64,000 nucleotides of DNA from contig OY720636.1 in the NCBI GenBank assembly GCA_963169105.1, positions 144,607,941 through 144,671,940 on the forward strand, written 5' to 3'. The stretch is from Ceriagrion tenellum (lineage: Eukaryota > Arthropoda > Insecta > Odonata > Coenagrionidae). The notes under the pieces are model-generated. The model had not been told where the DNA came from. It made no database searches and saw nothing but the letters and a program-made list of their open reading frames with translations. Made by a program: the position numbers and the translations under genes. This document shows, piece by piece, positions 35,214 through 47,097 of the stretch; the stretch's first letter is position 1, and each line of letters starts with the position of its first letter.

Positions 35214-35907
35214 TTAAATTTCACCAGTTGTAGGACACATCAATTAAATATGGCATTATTAATGGTGCCATAATATAGTTTTATACGCAGAAATTGTATG
35301 CAATTAAATGAAAATATCTAAGTAAGTCTTTAACTTGACTCATTTATTTTGGACGGTTCGTTTAAAACTCCTTCAAAAGGGAAGGGTTTTTGTGATACCT
35401 GAGGACCTACTGCGGTGAAAATATGATTAATTTTCACAAATAGTTGAGAAATCACACGAACTACACATCTTTAGTTTTTTTACGACATATAAGTGTTAGA
35501 AATACGTCATTTTGTAAATAATGTCTCTCTGGAGTGCATACCCGCACCATTTCCCATGTAAAAGGGCTGGTATTTTTTGGCAAATATCTCCGAAAGTAAT
35601 GTGATTAGGGGTTGAATTTTTGGTGTCATTAGAAGGATGAGATATTTTCTATTAGATGCGACCAAATTCATTGATTTCTAACGAAAATGATATTTTGCTC
35701 AAACTACCTTAAGTGCGCCTTCCTCTCGGGCACGGGTGCGGTCTGGCGCTTGCTTGCGGCCGTCGGCGCGGCACTCACTCGGAGACCGTTCTCAGTCATT
35801 CTCGTCTCATCTCCGCTTCATACGCTCTTCCGCCGCCCTCTCTCGTCTGACGAAGGAATACGAACATTAAAATGTATTGTTTTGCATCAGTCAAACCGCT
35901 ACTCTGA
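35214..35907. other. Unassigned stretch
   Basis: A/T-rich, with a GC-rich piece at about 35710-35850. No recognised gene. Confidence 0.5.
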
Positions 35908-35972
35908 CTACATCTACATCCACCAATTACCTTGCTAGCCACCACTAGAGTATGTGGCTAGGGTTGATTCCA
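35908..35972 (-). repeat. CR1/Jockey-like LINE 3' end (short tail copy)
   Basis: CTACATCTACATCC followed by CCTTGCTAGCCACCAC and GTATGTGGCTAGGG is the diverged reverse complement of the 3' terminus of the LINE at 30331-30896. Only the last 65 or so bases are recognisable. Downstream, TTCAATAAACGTCTTGG near 36137 looks like a polyadenylation region of another transposon, possibly an LTR, but no LTR pair could be defined. Confidence 0.6.
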
Positions 35973-36270
35973 CACCAGGCATGCAGCACTCATCTCAGTT
36001 TAAATCAGAACCGCCCACATTCCCCCTTGTAAGACTCAGTTGTATGTTGTATATACTTTTGTTTATCACAGTTTATATATTGAAGTGGGTTGCTATGTAT
36101 CTGTGTATCTATGTATGTTCGTTGCGAGGAGTCGTTCAATAAACGTCTTGGTTAACACAGCTTGCTGCGATCGAGTGATTTCACCCTGATGTCAGGCTCA
36201 AAGCAGTCGATGGGATCAATTTTCATATTTTGTTAAATAGTATAGCCGTTGGATCCAGGACGATGACTTG
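35973..36270. other. Unassigned stretch with AATAAA-containing sequence
   Basis: Contains TTCAATAAACGTCTTGGTTA (about 36136-36155). This resembles the R/U5 region of a retrotransposon LTR but has no matching partner in the window. Confidence 0.35.
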
Positions 36271-36907
36271 GGGCCGTATTCGTAGTTGTTATCTGAGTGT
36301 CCCCTAGGTGTAGGGGAACCCCTTGGCTCAGGAATGGTATTTATAGTCGTTGCTCAGGGGGCTGCCGTCCCCTAACCCTCCCCCAGGCCGCCGATTTCCT
36401 GGGTAAGGCATGAAGCTTACCCAAAGCTCCTCTAACGCAGCACTGCTGCCCACGCGTGGGACGAATTTATACTACTGTACTAATGGCAGTACCCGATAAT
36501 ATTAACAACTTTCCATAGTAACGTCTTTGTTTACAAACACGGGTACTTATTGAACCACCCTCGTTTTCCTCACCATTCATTATACATAAATGTTTGGGTA
36601 ATATTTTAAACATTCTCTCATATTCCTCAATCATTTTTCTTCAACATCGTGTAGCAGTATACTATATTATTGTTTATAGAGTGCTTGATTACGGTGAAAA
36701 ATGAGCATCGAAATCATCGAGAATCATTTAGCGGAACCGTTCGTATGTATTTTTCCGCGGGATTGTTGCCAAATCTCTTACCCGGGCGTCCCCTGGCTGG
36801 GTGTTACCCAGGTAAGGTTTATGGATCGCTCAGCGTAGGGGACCCCTAGGTGTTACCTGGCTAGGGATACCCAGGTAACCCCCAGGAATACGACTATAAA
36901 TACGGAC
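36271..36907. mobile_element. TIR element with CCGTATT ends and GC-rich subterminal repeats
   Basis: The left end GGGCCGTATTCGTAGTTGTT and right end ACGACTATAAATACGGAC are imperfect inverted repeats of about 20 bp. Subterminal blocks carry repeated CCCCTAGGTGT, CCTGGGTAA and TTACCCAGGTAA motifs, several of which are inverted between the halves. The A/T-rich middle (36460-36760) has no transposase frame. The style resembles non-autonomous Harbinger/ISL2EU-type elements, but the short target duplication could not be fixed, so the superfamily is open. Confidence 0.6.
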
Positions 36908-37334
36908 ATTAGTATTCCAGTGATTCTCATTACGATTGTTATGCATCATAGAAACGTTGTTTTCCTTATTCGATTCTATTTAATAGTCAAATGGAGGAAT
37001 GATTTTCAATTTTTTGTCGATTGGCATTGGTAAGCTTGGGTATTTTTTCCTGCTTCTTATGATGCGGAATTGAAAGCAGCATAACTTCCTGGCCATTTAA
37101 TTTACCACGAAACAAAAAACATTCGTCTGGTTCGGGATCCCAGGTGTATGATGTTTTTCAACGTAAGTGTTATGAATTCGTCGTAGCTTCCTCGTTGATA
37201 TGATAGCCGCGCGACGCGTATCTGTGAATTGTGAATTTGCTTCAATAGTTTCAGCCTTAACTTTGTAAAATTTTTCCATAATGCTGAGGAATTAACAAAA
37301 CTTGGTAAGTTTTTCGTAGAATATTTATTTGAAC
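36908..37334. other. Unassigned spacer
   Basis: A/T-rich with no recognised feature, apart from AAATAAATATT at 37319-37331, which read on the minus strand could be the 3' end or polyadenylation region of the Penelope-like fragment. Confidence 0.45.
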
Positions 37335-37997
37335 GACCGGTTTCGAGTAATAGTTACATGAACAGGCGCATAACAAGAGCTATCAGTGATGTATGCTCAA
37401 AGGTTGTGGGTGCGGGAAGAGTGAAAGGCCTGGGACAGTAAGACGAGACAGGGGGCGGGGTTTGGGATGGGTACAGTGTGTGTGATGCAGGGGATGTAGA
37501 AAAGGATGAGTAAAACGGGAGGGGGGGGAGTTGTCAAGTTAGTAATCACTGCTTTCAACGGATAAACTGCGAGTCGAGGGGAGGAAATGTTTAAGGGTTT
37601 CTTGGGCGGGACAGCGGTTACCGAGGGAGGTTGTTGGTGGGAAAGCACCGGGAAATTTCTTAAGGAGGGCGGGTAGCGGTGGTCGAAGGTACAATGTTTT
37701 TAAAACTTTGTTGCATCTAGGAGGGGGGAATGCCAATTAAATGTGATGCCATTCACTAATTGTCCATTAGCGCTACTCTTTCTGATCTCCTATCGCTCCA
37801 AAGCGTCGAGTGTTCGACCCTTGGTTTCCACGTGGAGGACTTCAGGGTTGACGTCACTGGTGTGGTCTTCGTCGCTGAGGTGTTTTGAAAAGTGAGAGTT
37901 CTTTGTGTGTGTTTCCTGTGACGTAGGACTTCTTTGGTTCTTCTGCTCTCACCTTAAATGATCTCCCTGTTTGTCCAACACATATTGTACAGCAAAC
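37335..37997 (-). pseudogene. Penelope-like element, GIY-YIG endonuclease remnant and 3' end
   Basis: On the minus strand 37997-37947 translates to CCTICVGQTGRSFKVR, matching the second half of the GIY-YIG signature as found in Penelope-like endonucleases (YIGQTGRSFKVR). After one frameshift the frame continues HLSDEDHTSDVNPEVLHVE, then GRTLDALER, a stop and EIRK, ending near 37739; this matches the family pattern LEVLHIExKxxxLxxLERxEIyK. The first GIY tyrosine region is lost. About 350 bp downstream, CTGTTCATGTAACTATTACT then CGAAACCGGTC (37365 down to 37335) forms a hammerhead-like motif: a 4-bp stem GTAA/TTAC, GAAA, palindromic ACCGGT as stem III, then C. A 3' TTCAAATAAATATT follows. Inactive because of frameshift and stops. 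Confidence 0.8.
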
Positions 37998-39189
37998 GTC
38001 GCTCTTAAGCATGCATACGCTACTTTTGTCAATAACATATACCTACTTTGTCTTTGGTTCTGTTTAACAGGTTTTTTAGATTTTTCTTATTATAGAATGC
38101 TACTTTGTATGTACTATTATGGAAGACATTGGCTAATTTTTCAGAATACTCCTCCTAAGTGATTTAACTTGCACCACTTTATATGTGTCTCCATTGTCTT
38201 TATTTCCACTTTAAATGAGTTGTTGTGCACCTATTAGCTGCTTTTTCTCAAGGATGCTATCGATAATATCGAGATCGTAACCGTTGTTCTCTGAAATGAT
38301 TTTAATGGATTTCAGCTCAAGGTTAAAATTAGTACGAGATAGTGGGATATCTCAGAGTCTGGTCACTATCGAATGAAATACCGATTACTTATGGGATATA
38401 TGGTGATGGGAGTTACTATGGATCACTTGATCCGTGGATGAAAATTGAATTTTCTCGATATTACCATCTCTTATGGAGCCAGAGACTACGAGTTCACGAT
38501 TTTCAGAAAAGTTTTATTCACTGTCACAAATTGGTTCAAACACTGTTGCTGTTTAAATGAAACATAAATAATATGCGTAATAGTACAGTGAATCTCTTGA
38601 CGATTATTCGATTTCCAATTTCATACCATCTCAGCTAACAAAGTTTATTTTTTCCTTTACAGGTGAGTGACCTTTTTAGAGTGATCGGCCAGTATGCCTG
38701 CCAACTCCCGGGTACCACCAACGCCAACTATCGGATACCTCCAGCTTTGACCTGCGGGATTTTTTCTTCAGAATAATTGACCTCTGGCCGTCCACCGTTT
38801 TAATGTTACCTCCTTAAAATTGAAAATGCGCATATTTTCTAGATGGTCGGTGAGTTTAAACTACTTTCAGATATTTTATATGCAGGTGCGATTGTCATGA
38901 CTAAGTGGATTCTATCGGAGGGGAAAATCTCGTTCACGATGTAGTTCTTGTTCATATCGGATAAGCGAAATGATGCAAGTGATTGCTCTTTAAGAGGTTA
39001 AGTGAAATAAGATGCAGCTGTTGCTAAATATTAAATGGAACTCCTTCAACTAGAAATCTGTTTTGCCTCTTTCTCTGTGAAATTGGGCCTTGGGTCGGAA
39101 TGGGAGAATCAATTCCGCCCAGGCTTTAGGACTCCAACGAAATATCTACTGTAGAGGAATGGTATGAAAATGTTCTCTACCGTGAATGT
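37998..39189. other. Unassigned stretch
   Basis: No further Penelope-like RT sequence could be read upstream of the endonuclease remnant. The remaining sequence is A/T-rich without features. Confidence 0.45.
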
Positions 39190-39638
39190 CATTAGTAAGC
39201 CTAGGACATTGCCTACAATGCCTATTCTTTTCTTTTACTCAGGAAACCAATTTCATGAAGTTATAAGTTCATTTAGGATCATTTATGGCGAAGTTGAGGC
39301 AATTTGTTACTGCCTAAAATTGCCTATTTTACCTGTTTATGCCTTTTTCTGCTGATGTCGCCCATTTAAGGGCCTAAAAAAGCAATATTCTTCTCAACGT
39401 CACCAAACTTGTCTTTAATGCGGAGCTAGTCTGTTATTTCAGTTTCTTTTTTTAATTTATCAAGGTTGAAATAATGTCGATAAGCATGCATAAAGAAAAA
39501 TCATCCTAAGTATTATTATATAAAGAGTTGAAAAATAACTACGGTAATTTTACGTGATGCGTAAATGCGACGGTTTCAATTGCCAAAAACTTGTTTTTGA
39601 AGGCACAACTCAGTATTGCTGAGTTTAAATAGATGCTG

Positions 39639-40604
39639 CCCGAAGTTGCTCTGCCTTCACAGCCAGTACTTATATTATGGGGAACATGGCAAAATAGGTA
39701 CTGCATTATACTCTGCTGATAAAATTAGAGAAATTCGTGAGGTGTGTGACAGGAATAATGTGCTCCTCCGATACATCAATTCGAACGACTTTTTCACCCA
39801 CTTACAGGTACACCATTGTTACCGATTTCGATCAGCTATTATACTACATGTAAATTATGTCTGTAAGAAAATTAAGCCATTATGGCGCACGAGTAGGTTT
39901 TCTGTAGGTAACAGAATATCTAAATGAAGAAGAAGCAAACTACATTCTCGAATCCGAAGCTGCGGAGTTGAATCTTAATGTCGACGCAGATCCTACGTTT
40001 ATCAGATGCAATTTTGGTTAACTTACATCAATCATGTCATCGCTGGAGGCAAGAGAACTATTCCTTGAAACAGCCACAGAGAAAATCTTAACTATGGAAG
40101 GTGACCTTTTCGATATACTTAGTGATATGGAAATATCCATTGATCAAGAGATTAAGACGTTATGCAGCGAAACTCTGGATGGGAATACATTTGTAAGGTT
40201 GAAGACATTTTGTGAGGAAATTATATGGCTCTAATACTAAAGGAGAGTCCTTTAGAACTGTCATTGTTGCTGAGATATATTACCAAAAAATTTTAATTTT
40301 TTGTTATTAGGAAAATACATTTTACGAAGCTAGAAATCCATTCAGGGCAACTTATATCGAAAAAAATCAAGTTGTTTCTGCATTTAAATGCCAATGTAAT
40401 CGCTTTGTGCATATTTATGTTTATATTGGACCAAAGATGACAGCAGTGAGCTTGCATCATTTAAGTTTTGCCCTATCACCTCGTGAGATTGAGAGGTCAT
40501 TTTCATGCTATAGAAATATCCTGACTGACTCTTGGTATCAGTTTACAGGAGAACATTTAGAGAAATATGTTGTTGTAAATTGCAATGTTACTTCAAATAA
40601 GTAA
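39639..40604 (+). pseudogene. hAT-type transposase, C-terminal half, multiply broken
   Basis: Three segments in order match the C-terminal half of arthropod hAT transposases. (1) From 39639, PEVALPSQPVLILWGTWQNR, matching the family PPEPVxTRWGTWLxAA, then after a frameshift ALYSADKIREIREV. (2) About 39987-40190, DPTFIRCNFG, a stop, SIMSSLEARELFLETATEKI, matching xxFIxxNFGFLPxxIxxLE. (3) 40312-40604, an open stretch ending SPREIERSFSCYRNILTDSW and LEKYVVVNCN, the hAT C-terminal dimerisation motif (ExxERSFSxYKxIL...LExxLVVxCN). The BED zinc finger and the N-terminal catalytic residues are not found. Frameshifts and in-frame stops show it is dead. No introns need to be invoked. Confidence 0.82.
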
Positions 40605-40762
40605 ACCTTTTGTATTTTATGTTTCTTCAACTTATAAGCTAATTTTATTTGGAGTTTTATCCCCTTTCCTCTCCATCAGTTTTACCAAAAAGTAATCGTA
40701 TTTCAGCCCAAGCTTTACATTTTCGATGTTTCTTTGCGGCAATTTGCCGCATTATGTTTCTA

Positions 40763-40960
40763 GCCGGCCACGGTGGCGGCGGAGTGAAGTCTTTGCCTGC
40801 CTATCTTGGAATTACGTGTTCGAGTCCCACCTGGGTGGGTATTTCACCACCTAAGGCGTATTTATGTCAAATTCTGTTTATCTGCTCCCCGGAAAACCTG
40901 ATTATAGGCTTAGCCTATTGGGATTCCAGGGCCAATTGGCATCCATCCATCCATCCATAC
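40763..40960 (+). mobile_element. SINE family 2 (tRNA-derived, CATC tail)
   Basis: It begins GCCGGCCACGGTGGCGGCGG and has a B-box match, GTTCGAGTCCC, within CACCTGGGTGGG. After a body of about 100 bp it ends in a short (CATC)n run, CATCCATCCATCCATACATC. Unlike SINE family 1 it appears once here. It lies between the transposase stop and the right GCCTA cluster of the hAT element, so it inserted after that element arrived. Confidence 0.8.
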
Positions 40961-41060
40961 ATCCAAAGTGCAAAAAATATTCTAAGCGCCTATTTTTAGT
41001 GCCTATTTAGACTACCTATTTCATCATTTTTAGTGCCTAAATGTCCTCAGCTTAGGCATT

Positions 41061-44000
41061 AAGTTATGATCAACTACCTTTCACTTCTTATTTCCTTGTT
41101 CATTTTTTGGATGTAAACACTGCTGGAATTGAGCGCAAGTTCCCATATGAAGACAAAACACTGATGCCATTATGAGTTTAATGAACTTAATGAATTGGGT
41201 CTCCAGGCGGAATCCGGGATCGGATACCTCTTCGTTCGAAGAAACGAGCGGGGGAGTCTCAAGTTCCTTACTCGTGCTGTTTCTCATTCGAAACTTTCCG
41301 AGTGTTGTAATTAATTTAAGGAACTGCTTAGACATGAATATTCAGCAAAGGACGAAGCGTAGCTTTGTTTCTCGAACATTGTTGGCAAGCTTACAAAAAG
41401 CATCCGTCCCCCGTTAAAAAATCCGGCACTTTTTATTTGCTCCGTCAAAAAGCAATGGAGCGTGCTTCAACGGTCTGCCCACTCTTGTGAATGCCTTTTA
41501 AGGAAGTTTGCATCGGTAGTGCGTGAGTCAAAGCCGACGGGAAAATTCCTCCGATGAAGGTATACCCATTTGGAAAAGGAAAAAAAAACCAACTTTACTC
41601 ATGTCTTGCATTTGCTATTTCAACTTCAGTTACAGAGGTGCTGATTAGACGTAGGCTGTTTATTTTTTGCGATTAACATTGGCCTTCCTTTAAAACAGGC
41701 TTTCGCGCTATTTTAGTTTTGAAAATGCGATTACATACGTTTTTTGTGGAAAGTTCCGGATAAATGAAATTTCTAGAGCTGACGTCTTAAAAATTCACCA
41801 TTCCTTGTGTTGTTTGTCTATGTCATTTTTGTAATGGTTTCCTCCCTCTCCATTTTATCCACCAAATTCTATTCCTCCGCCCCCATCCTATTGTTCCTCC
41901 TCTCCCCCACCCTGTAACTGTACACCTATGTGTACTCGTTGTACCGCTGCCTTGTTGGCGACTGTGAAAGTCGAAACCTTATTCGACAAAGCCAATAGAA
42001 ATTATACAGTGAACTTAATATATTTCTCCTTTTCTTTTACTTCAAAATGGCTCTAAATGATTAATTGGTCACAATATAAAGTATTAGGTCACTTAGATTA
42101 GTATCCATATCCTTTTTTCAGTTTTAGTTGCTAAAGATTTCATTAAAACAAACAACAGTCACGTATTATTCTCGTTTCTTTTTGAGAAATGGCTTAATCA
42201 TTGCAGCTAAGTGATTTTTAATTAGGGTCTTATCTTTATTTACCTTCAACCCCCGTCAGTTTTAATTTTATTTAAAAAATTAAACTCCTTATGCATTTCA
42301 TATTAATCCCGATGAGGTTTAGACGAGAATAATGATTTTTAATTAGCCAAAATATATATTTAACGATATTTTAAAAATCACAATCAAAATAAATTAAAAA
42401 ACAAGATTAATTACACTTACAATAAATAAAATTCGGTGCAATTCAAAAGACGAATAATCGCTAAACGTCTAAGATAAAATATTGCCATCAATTTTTTTAG
42501 AAACAATGAGAAATTGTTTAGAAACAAAGCAATGTATTTCAAAATCAGTTCGAAGGAATCTTGATTTTACCGAATACTCCGAACTTTGACTGTATACGAG
42601 TTAAGCATTATTCGACTGAATCCAGCATCTCGTTATTTCGGCCTATTCCCCTCCCCCCCCACAGACTTACAATTCGTCGGCTTTGAGCTTTGGATTTGGA
42701 GGCCTCAAACTGCTACGGCTCTAAGTTGTAAATTTGACATAATAAATCTTCAGAAATATTTTTGCTGATCCTTGTGTTGAATTTCTATGCAAGAGGAGGA
42801 TTACAGAGAAGGCCCAGTGGTAGGTGTTGCTGTGGTAGAAAATTAGGCCTCGGTGTCATGAATGTACCTATGACAGATTATTTTGTCCCTATTATGAAGC
42901 TCTTGAAATAAACATTCTCCTTTGTGATTAATGGAAAAGTGCGGCACATATGGAAAAATTTCCATGTTCACACTCCTGCGTCCTACGCTAAATATATTCG
43001 TTTTATGCTATTGTGGTTACAATTCCGTCTTCTGAAACGTCCAATATTTCGATTGTGGAATAGATTTCGTTACATAAGTACAAGTGGTAGAAAACATCCG
43101 TATGAAGAGGGGGTAATTGTTTCGGCGATGGCGTCTCAAGGAGGAGGCTTTTCGCGGAAGGAACGGTGGAGTGAGATTAAGAGCGCTCCAATTAATTTGC
43201 ATCCCTCCCATCTCGCGGAAACTGACTGCAGGAACAATGGAGATGTGACAAAAACGCGAGAAGAAGGAATGGAAGCAGGATTTCTGTCGTCTTGTGTTGT
43301 CTTCTTCGGATTTAAACTCTCTCGGATGGAAACGCATGAGTAAGAGCGGGAGAGTGGTCGACGAAAGGTAATTTCAAGTTGTAGGGACTTAGGTCCTTGT
43401 CAAAGTTTTGAAGAGGTCCTTTTTTCTGAGAGATGAGGATGAGATGAGTGACTGAAACAAAAGGGAAACTGGAAACGTCAGGTCTCCACCGAATGAATTC
43501 CCTTGCAGTCGTGTTGAAATATATTTCTCCTTTTTGGCTGCTTTCTGTATCTGCAGTCAATAAAAACTGCTTTTTATCTCATGATAGAAAAATTTCATCC
43601 TCAGTTTCCTGTTGACTACCTGTTCTGTTCCCTACAATGTTTAAGTCCGCTCAAACTTGTCAGCGAGAATTTTTGTTGCCATGCTTGAACTTATGCAGCT
43701 TCCGGATACACCATACAGATTCTGAATAGCCTTTAGTGGAGTTAGTGGTCGATTGGTGATTTTGTCGCTGAATTTTGCATGAACAAAACGAGGAGAAATG
43801 AATGTATGAAGATTATAGTATTTTTTCCGTATATTTTAGGGTCTACCTTACACTTTTCAGCTATATTCAGTGCGGCTTAATAGAAATTTAACACTATTTG
43901 GGTATGACAACAGTATTTCGATCAACTGTCAAAGTTCAGTCTCTTGTTTTCTCTCCCCAAAAGTCTGTGATGAATGAAGTTATTCAACTGAAAATGTACC

Positions 44001-46122
44001 TAAAATTTCCCAAACCCGTCCAATTTTCCAATTTTAGACGCGAGACTTTAGTGGGCTGTAAAGCCACTGTCTTATTTGTTGCCAATTAAACTATAAAAGT
44101 GAGTTTTTCATGAAAAAATGGAAAATAAACAGTTAATCCAAATTATAATCCTGAAAGGGTAAATAATTTTTTTCATATTATAGTTCAGGCTGCTGAATTT
44201 ACTGAATTGCAGTCACTCCCCATTATTTGATTAAAAATTTCCAATATTGTGATGAATTAAAGTGGTTTTATCGTCATTATTCTGAATTTATTCCTCTTCT
44301 GCAATTTATTTTTACATTCGGTTCTTGTTTATTTTATGGTTTTTTATTTCGTCGTATTATAAAAATTAATGTCAAGTGGTATGTGAAAATATGCGAAGCG
44401 TACCTCATATACCTACAATTACCTTGAACAAGTCTCAGGAGAGAAATTCAGACATTTTTATTGGCATAATCAGAAATTTAACTTCTCTGAAAGCTCAAGC
44501 GCTAAAAGCCAGTGTAATGGAAGATTTTACTCGCATATAAGTCTTTATAAAAACGAAAATCCTCTTTTTGGAATATTCGGTTCAGTTTCCTATTTTCTAA
44601 TTTTATTTTTCCTAATAACTTTACGTGAATGTACATCACGAGTGATTACCACTTATTACTCCCATATTTATAAGCAAACTGGTGCATTTGTGACTTCTAA
44701 CTTACCTGTCCATTTTGATATTGAAAAGTATACTATCAAAAAAACTGTTACCTCACGCAGATAGATCGTAAGTAGGTACGCTTGCATTTGATTCTGGATA
44801 TTGGTCGGCCAAAATATCGTAATGAATATGAGTCTCGCTTCAAAAGAAAAATCGTTTATTGATCTCGTTTATGAAATAGTTATTTTCTTTAGCGCTTCTC
44901 TTGTAGTGGTTTTACATTATTTATGATCCTGATAGTGGAGTAGAACATTCAATCTACCAATTGAATTGCTAAATAATGATTTATCAATTCCATTTGCCTC
45001 TCTCCAGAGGAAGGGTTCTGGGAAATTACGAGAAAGAATACATTTAAAACATTCTTGCTACTGTTATTTGGGATATGTATTCTGGATGAATGAGCATAAT
45101 GAAAATGCAAACCTTTATTTATTTTCAGTGTTAACAGTCAAGCAAGTAAAGGCATTTATATTTATGCCCCTCCCATTATGAATGTGTTAAATGTTATAAC
45201 CTAAATTTTAAGCCGTTGAAAATTTTTGAATAGCTATTTACTTCGAAAAACGGTGTTTTTACATGAAATGGAAATTTTAAAAGCGATTTTTATACGTAAT
45301 TCGGGTTAGTCGATCCTTAACCAACCATGACGCAAGGAAGTTTATTGATGTATATCGTCAGTTATTCAATGATTTTGGTTGAGTGAACATTTAAATTCAT
45401 GCTTTAAAGTAATATAAGTGTGAATATTTTACTCAGTAAGTATTTTTTATACTTCAAACTGTAGAATAAAACAGTCCGTGAAGCTGGAGATTTTAAAAAT
45501 CATCTCCCAATTACGAGAGTCTCCCAGGTAATCCGGGAGCGTTTGTGTTTCAAGAAAGTGTATTCATGCATATTAGTTCCAGTTCTCTACATGGAATTGC
45601 TAATTGCTAATGGTTAAATTTCCGCAAGAACGACGTGAACCAATAGGTGGTTAGTGACATAACCAAGAGTGAGCTTTGAGGTAAAGCCCATCCTCGCCGA
45701 GGGTCCGGAAGTGAAACCCAGTCATTTCCAAGATCAGTCAAATGTTAGAGCCCATCTTGATGACTTGATTGGAAACTGTTATGTTAAGTTCTCTGTAAGT
45801 GTGCGGAAGCAAAGAATTGTTGACCTCTGGGCACCTTTCTCTTAGAGTAGACTAGCGCCAATTCTTCCTGTCAATTCTCTGTTCTATTGTTCCTGACGTG
45901 AACCGAGGGTTTGGGATAAGGTGGGGTGGGGAGATATAGTAAGTGGACTATTTACCTCAGGAATCTCCAAGCCGAGCTGTAGTGAAACGGAGAAATATCT
46001 CAGAGCCGTGGAATGATGATGCCCGTATTCGTAACGAGAGGGGCGAATTTCATGGAAGGAAGGCCTTGGGTCGCGGAGGAAGACGCACGTGTCTCTGGAC
46101 TACAGGGGTCGATTAAAAAGAG
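41061..46122. other. Long unassigned stretch
   Basis: A/T-rich, with no gene recognised in 5 kb. A weak hammerhead-like match, GGCGACTGTGAAAGTCGAAA, lies at about 41954-41973; it has a GACT/AGTC stem but no CTGATGA core. Frames of up to 139 codons (42924-43343) overlap open frames on the other strand and show no domain. Confidence 0.5.
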
Positions 46123-46428
46123 GATTGGATTGGATATTAGGGGAGGCGACCGACGGCTAAGGTTATTTGCGCCATAGGGGACAGGTAAGGGAAGAAGGCT
46201 GGATAGAAACCTGGCGTTGGCATTAGCCTGCTCTTAACGAAAGGCGCGAAGGGGACCACGGTTTATCGTCTCATTCGACAGACGGAGTACTGTACTAGAA
46301 GTGCCCTCCATAAGAAATTCAAGTAGGAATCGAGTTTCCTCTGAAAAACATCCTCCTCTGCAGGGATTTGAACCCTGGCCGTCCGCGTGGTTAGCCAGCA
46401 CTCTAACCACCACATCAACCCGATCCCC
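46123..46428 (-). mobile_element. SINE family 1, copy D (full length, inverted)
   Basis: This is the reverse complement of the family 1 consensus: tail GATTGGATTGGAT at 46123, body with the ACTCCGTCTGTC reverse complement, B box GGTTCAAATCC on the minus strand, and head GGGGATCGGGTTGATGTGG. Its 5' flank (46429-46558) matches the 5' flank of copy A, but its 3' flank does not. No flanking duplication is found. Confidence 0.9.
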
Positions 46429-46590
46429 TAACGCGAAGGAGAAATGTACACTTTACCAAGATAATGAATGCATTACTTGAACCCCAGAATAGGGTGACAG
46501 CGGCGAGGGGTTACGAGGAAACTCACTCACTTGAGTGTACGTAGAGAGCCATTTTATTATCACCACACCAAAACCACCAACCCGATCACC
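46429..46590 (-). repeat. Flank shared with copy A, plus a stray SINE head
   Basis: 46429-46558 is the inverted counterpart of 6052-6169. Immediately beyond, on the minus strand, 46590-46561 reads GATCGGGTTGGTGG then TTTTGGTGTGGTG, a second, truncated SINE family 1 head that has no counterpart at 6 kb. The locus is therefore a rearranged composite. Confidence 0.7.
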
Positions 46591-47097
46591 GACTAATAAG
46601 AGGTCCGTTCAAACGGATATACTCTATTTTAGACGGTCGTTTGGACGATTGATTGGATTTACGTGGAAGAAGAGTGGGAGGGGTTGAAGAAGGAAATGGG
46701 GGGTTGTTTGGATCGGAAGTCGCCCCGAAAAACAGTGGAAAAGTGGACTGTGGAGTATGAGGAGTGGAGGGAGGTTACGAGAGGCAGGGGTTGTGGTGGG
46801 AGAGTGATTTGAGCGCTGGCCAAGAGTGGGATTGTTGGTTGGGGAGTGGGGGCGGAGGGGAAAAGGTGGGAAATGGGAGGTGGATAATAAATGGTCACTG
46901 GGTGAGAAGGATGCTGGATAGGAAGGAGGGAGAGGAAATGAGAGCGTGCCACCTCTGCATCTTTTTTCTCACCCCCTTGTAACGCCGCGCTCCTTGAGTT
47001 ATTGTTTGTTTTGTGTGTTTTAATGTTTAATTAGTCTGTTGTTTATTTTGTGTATTTTATCTTATTTATTAGTTTTGTTTTTTAATGTTTAATTTGT
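46591..47097. other. Purine-rich and T-rich spacer
   Basis: 46660-46960 is G-rich and purine-biased, giving a proline-rich chance frame on the minus strand. 46990-47100 is T-rich and contains two copies of TTTAATGTTTAATT (47019 and 47083 region). On the minus strand this T-rich part contains AATAAA-like sequence and could be the 3' UTR of the decayed frame that ends at 47098. Confidence 0.45.

Larger units (their letters stand above)
39190..41060 (+). mobile_element. hAT-family transposon, decayed, probable extent
   Basis: The transposase remnant (39639-40604) is bracketed by clusters of GCCTA. On the left: AAGCCTAGGACATTGCCTAC near 39197-39216, then more up to 39380. On the right: GCGCCTATTTTTAGTGCCTA and TGCCTAAATGTCC near 40985-41048. 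Dense subterminal repeats of this type are typical of hAT ends. A 14-base stretch, TAAGC(C)T(G)AGGACATT, is found in inverted orientation at the two sides, but exact TIRs and an 8-bp duplication were not identified. A SINE (40763-40960) has inserted inside. Confidence 0.6.

Noticed and set aside
36040..36160. Solo LTR with AATAAA
   Set aside because: Only a polyadenylation-like stretch is seen; no matching LTR ends, duplication or second copy in the window.
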